A stretch of DNA of 64,000 nt from Bog-473 sp963737745 (GCA_963737745.1 CAVTTR010000003.1:1-64000); one strand, 5' to 3'; positions 25,750 through 36,120 are shown, counted from the stretch's first letter. The notes: a model not told the origin generated them from the sequence alone. Made by a program: numbers and translations.

Positions 25750-27895
25750 TTAAATCAGGGGCACCGAGCCGTTGACGCGGGCGCCGTGGCCCGGCGAGGA
25801 CTCCCAGCGCACGGTGCCGCCAATGGCGCCGAGACGGTCCGCCATATTGATGTACCCATGGCCTTGTTGCGCCTTCTCTGCGTCGTACCCCGGACCATCA
25901 TCGCTGACCGAGAACAGGAGTCCGCCCGACTCCTCCCATAGTCGTACCTCTACGGTCGCGCTCGACCGCGTGCTTGGCTGCGTTCTGCAACGCCTCTAAG
26001 CAGCAGAAGTAGATTGCGGCCTCCGTCTCCGATGGATAGCGGCCGATGCCTTCGGCCACAACATCAACCGCCAGCGGATTGCGATTTGCCGCGGCACGCA
26101 GTGCCTCGACAAGCCCGCTGTCCACCAAGAGGGGTGGGTAGATGCCGTGCGCCAGCTCGCGCAGCTCCTGGATCGTCTCCTGGACCTCTCCCGCCAGTTC
26201 GTCGAGCATTTCGGCACCGGCCGCCGGATCGTCGGCGATGATGTCGCGGGCCAAACGAAGGTTTACGGCGAGCGCCACCAGGTGCTGCTGGGCTCCATCG
26301 TGCAAGTTCCGCTCGACCCGTCTCCGCTCGGCGTCGCCACTCGCCACAATGCGGGCGCGCGATTCGCGCAAGGCATCCGCTTGCTTGCGCAGCTCGTCGA
26401 GCGTGGTCTGCAAGGCGGTGTCGAGTTGCGAGTTGTGAAAGGCCAGACCCACCTGTCGCGCCAGGTCGGTGAGGACGCGGTCGTCATCCTCGGAGAACAG
26501 ATCATCTCCCGCGGCCCTCTCGACGACGACCAGACCCAGGAGCTCGCCGGCATGGCTGATGGGAGCCACGCGGAGCTGCGCTTGGGGTCGACCGTTGAGA
26601 AGGGCCGGCAACCATACCGAGACCCATGCGCTGCCCGAAACGCCGGCCCGGGTGACGACAGGACGCTCTCGACTCGTCACGACCAAGGAGAGAGGACCCG
26701 AATCGGGAACCGAGACAGCCCTCTCCAGAACTTCCCCCATGCCCGTGTACACCTCAGCACTCACCAAGGTCATGGTCTTGCGTAGGGACTCGGCGAGCTG
26801 CAACAAGAGCTCGTCCATCGGGATCGCCCGCGTCAACCGGCTGCCGAACGTTCGCAGGACCTCGTCGGGCGCCTGCCTCGCTCCGTAGACAAATCGGGTG
26901 GCGGAACCGACGAAACGCTCTCGAGCCGGCACGAATGCAAGTGCAGCAATGCCCGTCGCCAGCATGGAGAGCCCAAGCGTGGTGCGGTCGGTCGAATTGT
27001 TTGGCTTGTGACCCAAACCCAAAACGACGACGAGGTAGATCGCCGAGACCATGGCCACAAACCCGAAGACGGTAAACGATCGTACGAGCATCCGTCCGCT
27101 CTGCGTGGCCAGTCGTCGAGACTCGCCGGCCATGAGGGAAAGCGGCACGAGCACCGTGGCCCCGGCCGCCACTGCACCCAACGGGCGGGGCCAATTGATG
27201 AGCACATGGAGCACGGCGACGACAAGGGCGATGGAGCCGGCGAGGACGGACCCAATGGCGAACCACTGCAGCCGTTCTTTTTCGTGCCCCACCGAATTGG
27301 CGTAGCGCAAACGCAAGGGTATGAGTGCCGCCACCGCGGCGATGGACCAGCTGATACCGCCCTCAAGGACGGTGAAGGCGTGCTTGTCGATGACAAGGGA
27401 TAGCCCGGCGGCCAGGGCGGCCACGTAGCCGATCACGACTACCGTGCGGCGGGCTGTCCCCGGCAAGAGACCATTGGGAAGAGCCAGCAAGAGGTGAAAG
27501 GACACCGCGGTCACCAACAGCGCGGCAATGGTCGTCGCCGACTTTGCGGGCCCGTAGCTGTGAATATTCTCATGCTGGGCCAGGCGCCCGGCAGCGAGCG
27601 CCACCGCAGCCAGCAGGGAATCCGCTCCAATCAGCAGCGCGTACGGATCCACTCGGGCCGAGGAGCGGTCCGAATAACGGCTGGCGAAGAGGGCGGCGAC
27701 CGCCCACACGAGAGCCAACCCGAACGCTACGGCGTTCACGGCGGTCATCCCGCTGGCCACATGGGTTCGCAGTCCTAGGACAACGATGACCACCGTGACC
27801 GCGAACATCAGCCCCTGCAAGGCGAGCTGGGACGACGACGGCTTGGCGGGAGGCACACGCAACTCGACGACGGTTTCACTCACGACGACGTCCAT
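25750..27895 (-). pseudogene. Multi-TM GAF sensor histidine kinase (HisKA_3), frame break in the ATPase domain
   Basis: The start frame (ATG 27895 or 27913) encodes an N-terminal membrane region of about eight helices, a GAF domain, and a NarX/DegS-type HisKA_3 box (ERRRVERNLHDGAQQHLVAL, with the phosphorylatable His). It reaches the N-box EALQNAAKHA and then goes off frame to a stop at 25898. Removing one base at about 25966 restores ATVEVRLWEESGGLLFSVSD, DDGPGYD and GHGYINMADRLGAIGG to a stop at 25750, which is the full ATP-binding domain. Likely an intact kinase of about 714 residues with a consensus error. It is probably the partner of the nearby NarL-type receivers. Confidence 0.85.
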
Positions 27896-28016
27896 CTTCT
27901 CCGCACTCCTCATTGGGCCCGCACTGAGAGGGCAGTTGATGTTCGGGCGGCCGTACGATCCGGGAAAGAGACCGCGAGATTTCTCGAGCCGACCCACCGG
28001 GCGGCCCCCGGCACGG

Positions 28017-28715
28017 TTAGAGGACTCCGGCAGTGAGATCCGCTGTCTCTTCGACGATGCGCCCATCTCGCATGCGCACAATGCGTCCCGCGGCCGCCGC
28101 CACCCCGGGGTCGTGTGTCACCAGAACGATGGTTTGACCGCCAGTGTGCAAACGGCTGAGGAGCTCGATGACTTCCTGGCCACCCTCGGAATCGAGCGCT
28201 CCGGTGGGCTCGTCGGCCAGCAGAAGTGTGGGCTCGTTGGCCAGGGCTCGTGCGATGGCGAGCCGTTGGCGCTGACCACCAGAGAGCATTCCAGGAACGG
28301 TCGACGCCTTGTCGCCGATGCCCAGGAGGTCCAGCAAGTCCCGCGCCCTTGTTTCGGCCATGCGACGCTTGCGACCTGCGATCACCGCTGGTAGGGCGAC
28401 GTTCTCCAGTACCGTCATGCCCTCAAGCAGGTTGAAGAACTGGAACACGATCCCGATGTGTTTGCGGCGCAACTGCGACAACTCGTCCTCGCTGCGACCG
28501 GTCACGAGTTCGCCGGCGACCGTGATGGTGCCCTCGTCTGCCACGTCGAGTCCCGCCACCAGATTCAACAGTGTCGATTTTCCGCATCCCGAGGGGCCCA
28601 TCAGAGCGACAAAATCACCGGAGGGCACCACCAAGTCCGCCCCGCGCAACGCTCGCACGGGAGCGTTCTCCGCCTCGAATGTCTTCCTTACCTTCTCCAC
28701 CACGAGTGCATCCAT
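28017..28715 (-). CDS. ABC transporter ATP-binding protein, MacB/LolD type, without adjacent permease
   Basis: 232 residues: Walker A GPSGCGKST, Q-loop in IVFQFFNLLEG, signature LSGGQRQRLAIARAL, Walker B LLLADEPTGALD and switch VTHD. It lies between the cyclase fusion (1 base upstream) and the histidine kinase (about 120 bases downstream) on the same strand, with no permease beside it. The nearest candidate partner is the large double-FtsX permease at 33.6-36.1 kb on the other strand. In other actinobacteria this ATPase type is usually next to such a permease (family knowledge), so a split of one transporter is plausible. Confidence 0.93.
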   Translation of the reverse strand: MDALVVEKVRKTFEAENAPVRALRGADLVVPSGDFVALMGPSGCGKSTLLNLVAGLDVADEGTITVAGELVTGRSEDELSQLRRKHIGIVFQFFNLLEGMTVLENVALPAVIAGRKRRMAETRARDLLDLLGIGDKASTVPGMLSGGQRQRLAIARALANEPTLLLADEPTGALDSEGGQEVIELLSRLHTGGQTIVLVTHDPGVAAAAGRIVRMRDGRIVEETADLTAGVL

Positions 28716-28716
28716 G

Positions 28717-30114
28717 TCAAAGCCTTTCGCTCGGCGCCATGACCGTGCTCGGGTCTGGCTCTTCGACCAATCTGAACGCGACCACGGGAGTGTCTCGCCC
28801 CTTCACCAACTGTGGCTCGAGCGCGACCGTGGTCACCGCCTCCCGCAATGCTTTCAGAGTTCCCTCCGAAAGCACGGTTTCACCCGCCGCCGCTAACTGT
28901 TGAAGCCGTTGTGACATGTTGACGGTGTCACCCACCAATGTGTACTCCAGGCGTTCCTCTGACCCGAGGAGCGCCGCCGCAGCCTCTCCGGTCGACAGCC
29001 CCAACCCCAGGCCGAAGGCGGGGAGCCCCTCCGCCTCCCACCGGGAATTGATGGTGTGCTGTTTGGCGTGCATGGCCAGGGCTGCGGCCACAGCCCGGTC
29101 CGCATGGTCCTCCTGGGCGAAGGGTGCGCCAAACACGGCCATGACTGCGTCGCCGACGAACTGCATCACCGTGCCGTTCTCTCCCAGGATGGCGTCGTTC
29201 ATGGCCGCGCGATGCACGTTGAGTTGCCCGGCCAGCTGGCTGGGATCGGCATGTTCGGCGATGGTCGAGTACGCACGGATATCGCTCATGAGGACCGTCA
29301 CCACGACTCGCTCTGTCTCGCCGATATTCCGTCCATCACGCCGAAGCTTCTCCGCCAGACCGCCGGGAAGCAAACGGGAGAGCGTCTCACCCTGCTCCTC
29401 GCGATCGACGATCGCCTTGTGCAAGAGTCGAAGACGCTGCAACGCCCCCTGGGTGCCGGCCGAGACGCCCTCGGCCAGTTTTACGAAAACGGCCTCGACT
29501 TCGGCATCGATGGCCTGCGCTGGAAGTTGACGAGCCACGGCAATGGCCTTGATCGGCTTTCCCTCGGCCACCATGCTCAGCAGCGCCTCTTCGGCTGGTG
29601 TCAGGCCGCCGTTCGTCGTCACGGGTCGCAAGAGCGCCTCCACGATGGAGGGGTCCAGCGCGGTACCTCCCGTCGCCACAGCTCTGATGGCATCAACCAG
29701 TTGATCGCCCTCGGCGATGTGATCCTTCAAGAGATAGCCGTAGCCCGCCGATCCCTCCGCCAGCAAGGAGACGGCGTATTCGGGGTCGTCATACTGCGAG
29801 AGGATGACGACCCCGGTCCCGGGGTGACGGTGACGCACCTCCTTGGCCGCATCGATACCCTCCCGGTTGAAGGACGGGGGCATCCGGATGTCGGTGACGA
29901 GGACGTGGGGGGAACACGTCTTGGCCCCGTCGATGACCTCGTCGTAGTCGGCCGCTACCCCGACGACCCGAAGATCGGCGTGCCGTGCGATCAGGGCACG
30001 CACACCTTCACGGACGATCAGGTTGTCGTCAGCCAAGAGGACGTCAATCGTCGCCGGTGGGGCTTGAGGAGAAGGGCTGCTGTCAGGATCATCCATCGTT
30101 ATCAGTTTTCGCAT
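28717..30114 (-). CDS. Response-regulator/class III adenylate (nucleotidyl) cyclase fusion
   Basis: About 465 residues. Receiver at the N-terminus (VLLADDNLIVREG, phospho-Asp in VTDIRMPP, Lys in YLLKDH). A degenerate LuxR helix-turn-helix follows (LTPAEEALLSMVAEGKPIKA). Then comes a class III cyclase with both metal Asp residues (LMSDIRAYS and VGDAVMAVFGAP), GLGLSTGEAAAALLG, and the transition-state Asn/Arg motif YTLVGDTVNMSQRL. It should produce cAMP or another cyclic nucleotide under phosphorelay control. Starts at 30114 or 30096 are possible. It is the first gene of a - strand operon with an ABC ATPase and a histidine kinase, divergent from a cNMP-binding gene. Confidence 0.92.
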   Translation of the reverse strand: MRKLITMDDPDSSPSPQAPPATIDVLLADDNLIVREGVRALIARHADLRVVGVAADYDEVIDGAKTCSPHVLVTDIRMPPSFNREGIDAAKEVRHRHPGTGVVILSQYDDPEYAVSLLAEGSAGYGYLLKDHIAEGDQLVDAIRAVATGGTALDPSIVEALLRPVTTNGGLTPAEEALLSMVAEGKPIKAIAVARQLPAQAIDAEVEAVFVKLAEGVSAGTQGALQRLRLLHKAIVDREEQGETLSRLLPGGLAEKLRRDGRNIGETERVVVTVLMSDIRAYSTIAEHADPSQLAGQLNVHRAAMNDAILGENGTVMQFVGDAVMAVFGAPFAQEDHADRAVAAALAMHAKQHTINSRWEAEGLPAFGLGLGLSTGEAAAALLGSEERLEYTLVGDTVNMSQRLQQLAAAGETVLSEGTLKALREAVTTVALEPQLVKGRDTPVVAFRLVEEPDPSTVMAPSERL

Positions 30115-30182
30115 ATCGCCTGACGGCGGGAAAGGGGGCGACCATCCCTTTTTCGGGGTGGTGCTAGGCACACCTCTACATG

Positions 30183-30212
30183 CCTGTCAGCACACTCGTA
30201 AATGCTGACAGG
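30183..30212. promoter_or_regulatory. Perfect 10-bp inverted repeat between divergent cyclase and cNMP-binding genes
   Basis: CCTGTCAGCA (30183-30192) and TGCTGACAGG (30203-30212) are exact inverse complements separated by 10 bases. It lies upstream of both the cyclase fusion (start near 30.1 kb, -) and the cNMP-binding protein (start 30231, +). Symmetry and position suggest an operator for a dimeric regulator; the half-site is not the Crp TGTGA consensus. A transcript-level hairpin is the alternative. Confidence 0.6.
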
Positions 30213-30230
30213 GAAGGCGAAGCTTGCTCC

Positions 30231-31253
30231 ATGACCACCGACACACAAACCCGCTACGAGGGGACGGTGACGTCGCTGTCGTGGATCCCTTCGGAAGCGA
30301 TCGAGGGCGCCCAACGCATTGCCTTCGACTCCGGCATCACCCACTACGACCCGCCGCCGCCCTCAGATGACATCGACCTCGAGGCTCTCCAGGCGGCCGA
30401 CCGCTTTCGCTTCGCCAATGCCCTGCGGGCATGGATCGAAGTGGATGCCACCGGGCGTGTCACCGATTGCGGTTACACCGGCGGCGGGCTGATGGGGTCC
30501 ACGACCGTCCGGGTGGCGGGCCTCCATCATAAATTCGAAGCGGTGCAGTTGCCCGACCTTCAACGCGAACCTGAATTCGGAGATGGATGGGTGCGCTTCG
30601 TCCAGACCACGGGGGGACGCACCGGATTACCGGCGCCTCGACGTGTCCGGCGCCGACCCTTCATCCAGTGGCAGGCACCGCTCGTATGGACCACTTTGTC
30701 GCTCACGCTGCACGTCGACGGCCATGCCGAGCGGGCGCTCATCGGAGCCAGTCGCTTTCCCCGTCATTGGGTCTACGACGACCAGGGAAATCTCACCCAC
30801 AAGTCGGGGCTCACGGACTTCAAGGACTGGTATCGCCAATCGTTCGGACGGCACACGCCCTGGGGTGACCAGGACTCCGAAGCGCTCGTCACGGCGGTGG
30901 AAACGGCACTGGAACGCTCGCTTTCCGCCCGCGTCATGGGCGGAAGCGGCAAGGTGAAATTCCAACGGTTCCCTGCCGGAGCGATTCTGACCAAGCAAGG
31001 GGACCCAGGCACCGAGGTCTTCTTGGTGCTCGACGGTGTGATTCGGGTCGAGCACGACGGGGAGCGTCTGGCCGAGTACGGACCCGGAGCGCTTCTGGGG
31101 GAGCGGGCTCATTTAGAAGACGGAGCCCGAACCTCGACCCTCGCTGCCGTCACCGCGTGTCGGGTCGCCATGGTCGAGGCCGACCAGTTGGAACGCTCGG
31201 ACCTTCTGGAGCTCTCGGAAGGACACCGTCGCGAAGATCAAGCGCGATACTGA
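30231..31253 (+). CDS. Protein with C-terminal cyclic nucleotide-binding domain
   Basis: 340 residues. The first 240 have no recognised fold and hold Trp- and Arg-rich beta-type segments. The last 100 are a cNMP-binding domain: AGAILTKQGDPGTEVFLVLD, then the phosphate-binding cassette GALLGERAHLEDGARTSTL, keeping the Glu and Arg that grip the cyclic phosphate and ribose. There is no DNA-binding helix-turn-helix, so this is not a Crp regulator. It starts across a 10-bp inverted repeat from the cyclase fusion, and the MBL hydrolase begins 4 bases after it. It could receive the cyclase's signal. Confidence 0.85.
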   Translation: MTTDTQTRYEGTVTSLSWIPSEAIEGAQRIAFDSGITHYDPPPPSDDIDLEALQAADRFRFANALRAWIEVDATGRVTDCGYTGGGLMGSTTVRVAGLHHKFEAVQLPDLQREPEFGDGWVRFVQTTGGRTGLPAPRRVRRRPFIQWQAPLVWTTLSLTLHVDGHAERALIGASRFPRHWVYDDQGNLTHKSGLTDFKDWYRQSFGRHTPWGDQDSEALVTAVETALERSLSARVMGGSGKVKFQRFPAGAILTKQGDPGTEVFLVLDGVIRVEHDGERLAEYGPGALLGERAHLEDGARTSTLAAVTACRVAMVEADQLERSDLLELSEGHRREDQARY

Positions 31254-31257
31254 GCGG

Positions 31258-32136
31258 GTGCGGGTCCATTTCTGCGGTACTCGCGGATCCACGCCGGCCC
31301 CTGGGCTCGAGTTCGTTCACTACGGCGGCCATACATCCTGCATCGCGCTCTCGCTCGACCGCGATGCATCACCAGAAGGCGTAGCCGTGCCCTCTTTGCT
31401 CCTCGATGCCGGCACCGGTCTGCGACGGGCGACGGTCCTGCTCGACCGGCAGCCCTTCGCCGGAACCATCCTCCTGACCCATCTGCACTGGGATCACGTA
31501 CAGGGGCTGCCGTTCTTCCAAAGTGGCGACCATCCCGACTCGCAGGTCACCTTGCGACTCCCGCCACAAGAGGACGGGGCGGACGCCGAGAGCGTATTGG
31601 CCCGAATGATGTCACCACCCCTCTTTCCCATCCGGCCCCGGAACCTCCGCGGGAACTGGACGTTCGACGTCCTCCCCCCCGACGCCTTCTCCGAAGGCGG
31701 CTTCCCCGTTGGCGGTTTTCGCGTGGTGGCCAAGGACGTCCCCCACAAAGGAGGGCGCACCGTCGGGTATCGCGTCACTGATGGCCACTCGACCATCGCG
31801 TACATCCCCGACCACTGCCCGACCGAGTTTGGCGCCGGTCCCGACGGGTGGGGCGAATATCACCCGGCTGCCCTCGACTTGGCACGAGACGTGGACGTTC
31901 TGATCCATGATGCGCATCTCATGCCCGAGGAGCTGCCGGCCGAGGCATCATTCGGCCATGCTGCGGCGGACTACGCGGTAGAGCTCGGACGTCATGCCGG
32001 GGCGAAGACCGGTCGCGCTGTTCCACCACAAGCCCGATCGCTGCGACAGCCGCGCTCGACGACCTGGTGGACCGCTTCTCGTCATCGACGGTCACCGTTG
32101 TCGGCGGCCTCCGACATGCTGGAACTTGCGCTATGA
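31258..32136 (+). pseudogene. MBL-fold metallo-hydrolase with three frame breaks near the C-terminus
   Basis: Begins MRVHFCGTRGSTPAPGLEF. Metal motif HLHWDH is at residues 75-80, with further ligands in YIPDHCP and IHDAHL. This variant of the metallo-beta-lactamase fold includes RNase Z/PhnP-like and cyclic phosphodiesterase-like enzymes. After residue about 250 the frame must change near 32011, 32041 and 32103 to read AKTVALFHHKPDR, TAALDDLVDRFSSSTVTVV and AASDMLELAL to the same stop. Each change is one extra base. The cNMP-binding gene is 4 bases upstream; many family members are fused to or paired with that domain. Substrate is unknown; a cyclic nucleotide is an inference. Confidence 0.8.
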
Positions 32137-32143
32137 GGTCTCG

Positions 32144-33599
32144 ATGAGACGGGCAGATGCCATCGTCGTGGGGTCGGGGCCGAACGGACTCGCCGCTGCA
32201 TTGACCATGGCACGGGCCGGGCTGACCGTCGACGTAATTGAGGGTTCGGAGAACATCGGTGGAGGATGCCGCACCGAGGAGCTGACACTGCCCGGCTTTC
32301 ATCACGACGTCTGTTCCGCTGTGCATCCTCTGCTCAGCGCCTCGTCCGTTCTTCCGGACGACCGATCTCTCGGCCCGAGGGGTGACGTTGCTCACGCCGC
32401 GGGTCGCCTTCGCACAGCCACTCGACGGGGGCGGCGCTGCAGCGGTCTCCGGCACGGTCAACGAGACCGCTTCGCACCTTGGCATAGACCGCGGCACCTA
32501 CGTGCGGACGTTCGCATCCCTGGTGCGCAATGCGGACGGCATACTGCCGAACTTTTTGGCCCCTTTACGCTCCATCCCGAGCAGCCCGCTGGCCACCACC
32601 CTCTTCGGACTGAAGGGTCTGGCATCAGCCGAACGATTGGCGAGCAGGTTTCGCACCGTCGAGGCACGCGCCATCATCTCCGGGGCAGCCGCCCACTCGA
32701 TGCTCCCATTCGACGCCCCTCTGTCGGGGGCATTCGGTCTGCTCTTCACCACGCTGGCGCACTCCCTGGGCTGGCCCGTGGTCGAAGGTGGCAGCGCGCA
32801 CATCGTTGACGCACTCGCGTCGGAGTTGGAGTCCCTGAACGGGCAGATCTTCACCGGCCAATGGGTCAAGAGACTGCACGACCTCCCCCCGGCCAAGGCC
32901 ACCGTGCTCGATGTCACGCCGCGTCAACTGATAGATCTCGCCGGAGATCGACTCTCGGGCCGCTATCGCCGAGGTTTGGAACACTTCACGTACGGGCCCG
33001 GAGTCTGCAAAGTCGATTGGGCGCTGGACGGCCCTGTTCCCTGGGAAGCGGAGCTCTGTCGAGAAGCCGTGACCCTGCACGTGGGGGGCAGCTTCGCCGA
33101 GGTGGCGCAGAGTGAGGCGGATGTGGCGGCCGGCCGCCATTCCGACCGTCCTTTTTGTCTGGTCACCCAACCCTGTGTCCTCGATCCCACCCGGGCCCCG
33201 GCAGGGAAGCACACGCTGTGGGCCTACTGCCACGTCCCCAATGGGTCCACGGTCGACATGAGGGAGCGGATGGAGGCGCAGATCGAACGATTTGCGCCGG
33301 GATTTCGCGACCGCATATTGGGTCAGGTGACGACGACCGCGAGCGAGACCGAAGCCCACAACCCAAGCTACGTAGGAGGGGACATCGGGGCCGGGGCGGC
33401 AACGTTGCGCCAGACGGTATTTCGACCCACCGTGCGTTGGAACCCCTACCGCACGGGGATCAAGGGCGTCTATCTCTGCTCGGCCTCCACCCCACCCGGT
33501 GGAGGAGTCCACGGAATGTGTGGGCAGGGAGCGGGGCGAACCGCGCTGCACGATCTCGGGTGGAGCATGGAAGTGGAAAACGAACCAGCGGTCGTCTGA
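32144..33599 (+). pseudogene. FAD-dependent phytoene-desaturase-like oxidoreductase, one frame break
   Basis: ATG 32144 opens with the dinucleotide-binding motif AIVVGSGPNGLAAALTMARA and IEGSENIGGGCRT. Near 32343-32345 one extra base breaks the frame; skipping it gives SPFFRTTDLSARGVTLLTPR and joins the long frame ending at 33599. The C-terminus has the FAD motif GVYLCSASTPPGGGVHGMCG. Length of about 485 residues fits bacterial NAD(P)/FAD oxidoreductases of the CrtI-like class. It lies 8 bases after the MBL gene and 2 bases before the FtsX permease, so all four genes appear to be one transcript. Substrate is unknown. Confidence 0.85.
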
Positions 33600-33601
33600 C
33601 G

Positions 33602-36116
33602 ATGGAGCGCACAACCGTGAAGAACCAGGCGCTCGGATTCGCCTGGTACCGGTTCCGAGCCACCTTCGGGCACCGTTGGAGCGGCCTCCTTGCCTTGGTC
33701 CTCCTGACGGGATTGCTCAGCGGACTGTCCATGGGCGCCATCGAAGCGGCACGGACCACCGAGTCATCGCCCTTGGACTTTGCCACCGGCACCCACACCC
33801 CCGGGCTCTTCATCCTCGACGGCTTCTACAACCCGGCCGCCGGGCTCAACGGCTACAACGCGAAACTCCTGCGAACGATTGCCCACCTCCCCCATGTGGA
33901 GAAGGTCGAGTCCGAAGTGGGGATCAACGCCGGGCCGGTCGAAAAGAACGGGGAGCCGCTCCAGGCGAGCGAAGGCACCGGTCCCATCGGCAGCGTGGAC
34001 GGGCTGAACTTCAACGAGGACCGGGTCATCGTGACCCAGGGCCGCATGGCCAACCCAAAGGCGGCCGACGAGTTCGTGCTGGACTCAGGAACGGCGCGCA
34101 CCTTCGGGCTTCATCTGGGCGAGACGGTGAGAATCGGCTGGGTCGGCAACACCCAGGGGGACAACTCCATCCATTTCACGGTGCCACGCACACAGCAGGT
34201 CAACATGAAGCTGGTCGGCGTCGGCGCCATCGACCTCAACGGCCTCTTTCAGGACCAGGACGGGGCGGCCAGTAACCAGATCGAGCTCTTCACACCGGCG
34301 TTTACCCACAAACTTCTCGCATGCTGTGTCAACGACATGCTCAGCGGGATCACTCTCCAGGGTGGTCTCCGCAGTCCCTACTACGGGGCCGTGGAGACCG
34401 AACTCCGCAAAGTGCTGCCCAAGGGGGTGCCCTTCACCTACGTCCAGGCGAGCGACGTCCTGGCTCGGGCCGAAAGAACGCTGAAGCCGGAGTCGATTGC
34501 CCTCGGCTGTCTTCGGCGGCATCGCCGGACTGGCTGCGCTCCTCATTGCCGGTCAGGTGATCGGGCGGCGGATCCGGCTCAACACCGACGATCTCGACGT
34601 TCTGCGGGCCCTCGGCGGCGACCCGCGAATGACCATCGGCGACGGCCTCATCGGCACCCTGGGCGCCGTCCTCTTGGGAACCTTTTTGGCCGGCCTGGTC
34701 GCCGTGGGGCTCTCGCCTATCGGACCGCTCGGCCCGATAGGCGCGTTTGCCCCGTTGGTGCTGCGGGTCGACTGGACCGTCGTCGGCCTCGGAATGGCCG
34801 TCTTGGCGGTCGCCCTCGGTACGCTTTCCGTCGTCGTGGCGGTCCGTGCAGCGCCTCATCGCGTGGTGACCCGGCTGCAGAGAGAGCGGGCGTCCAGCGT
34901 GGCCCGCGCCGTCACGGCGGCCGGCCTACCCCCAGCCGCCGTGACCGGCATCCGGTTCGCCCTCGAGCCCGGTGTGGGCCGGAACGCGGTGCCGGTCCGC
35001 TCGGCCATCCTCGGCGCCGTACTGGCGGTGATGGTCGTGATCAGCACCATTACCTTCGGTTCAAGCATGAACACACTGGTATCCCATCCGGCCCTTTACG
35101 GGTGGAATTGGAGTGCCGACATTGACGGGGGCGGCGGGCTCGGTGACATCCCGGCCCACAACGTGGGTCGGGAGCTCAATGCCGATCCGCTCGTGAGCGG
35201 ATGGACCGGCGTCTACTTCTCGACCTTGCAGATCGACGGCGTGAACGTGCCGGTGCTCGGCGGAAGCCCGCAGGCCTCGGTGGGACCACCCCTCTTGTCG
35301 GGTCACGCCTTCGACGCGGTCAACCAGGTCGTGCTCGGCACCAGCACGCTGGCCCAGCTGCACAAGCACCTCGGTGATACCGTCACCGTCAGCGCCCCCG
35401 GTACCGGGCTCACGACACTGCGCATCGTCGGCACCGCGACGATGCCCTCCATCGGCGTCACCGGCTCCTCCCACCTCGAAATGGGGAATGGTGCACTGTT
35501 GTCGTACACCTTGATCCCGCCAAAGGCACGCAACGTCTTCGATGTGCAGCAATCCGGCCCCAACGCCGTTCTGGTTCGCTTCAAGAAGGATGCGAACCCG
35601 GCTGCAGGGTTCGCATCCTTAGAATCGATCGTCCGCAAGAACCCGCAGATCGAGGGGGATGGGGGCTCGGTACTGGCGGTGCAACGTCCGGCCGAGATTC
35701 TCAACTACCGGACACTGGGCACGACCCCGACCCTCCTCGGTGTCTTTCTGGCCGCCGGGGCGGTCATCGCCCTCGGGCTGACCCTTGTGACCTCGGTACG
35801 GCGCAGACGGACGGACCTGGCGCTGCTCAAGTCTCTCGGCTTCACCAAACGCCAACTGGCCTCTGCCATCGCCTGGCAGGCCAGCGTGGCCGTCGGCATC
35901 GGCTGCGTTGTGGGCATACCACTGGGCATCGCGCTCGGCCGGTTTCTCTGGGACCTTTTCGTGCGCCAGATCAATGCCGTGCCCGATCCGACCATCCCCA
36001 CGTGGTCCATCGTTCTGATCGGCGTGGGAGCGGTGATCCTGGCCAACGTGGTGGCAGCTGTGCCGGGCCGCATCGCGGCGCGTACACCGACGGCTCAGCT
36101 GCTGCGTAGCGAATGA
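33602..36116 (+). pseudogene. Large double-FtsX ABC transporter permease, one frame break
   Basis: About 838 residues if one base is removed at 34505-34506 (IALGC becomes IALAVFGGIAGLAAL). The N-terminal part has one TM helix (GLLALVLLTGLLSGLSMGAI) and a large extracytoplasmic domain; a central FtsX unit of three to four helices follows. A second extracytoplasmic domain leads to a C-terminal FtsX unit with RRRRTDLALLKSLGFTKRQL. The ATG is 2 bases after the oxidoreductase stop. No ATPase is adjacent; the orphan MacB-type ATPase at 28.0-28.7 kb is the natural candidate. Exported substrate is unknown. Confidence 0.88.
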
Positions 36117-36120
36117 TGTT

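Noticed and set aside
30183..30212. Rho-independent terminator at the inverted repeat
   Set aside because: There is no T-tract, and it lies between divergent starts, not after a gene.
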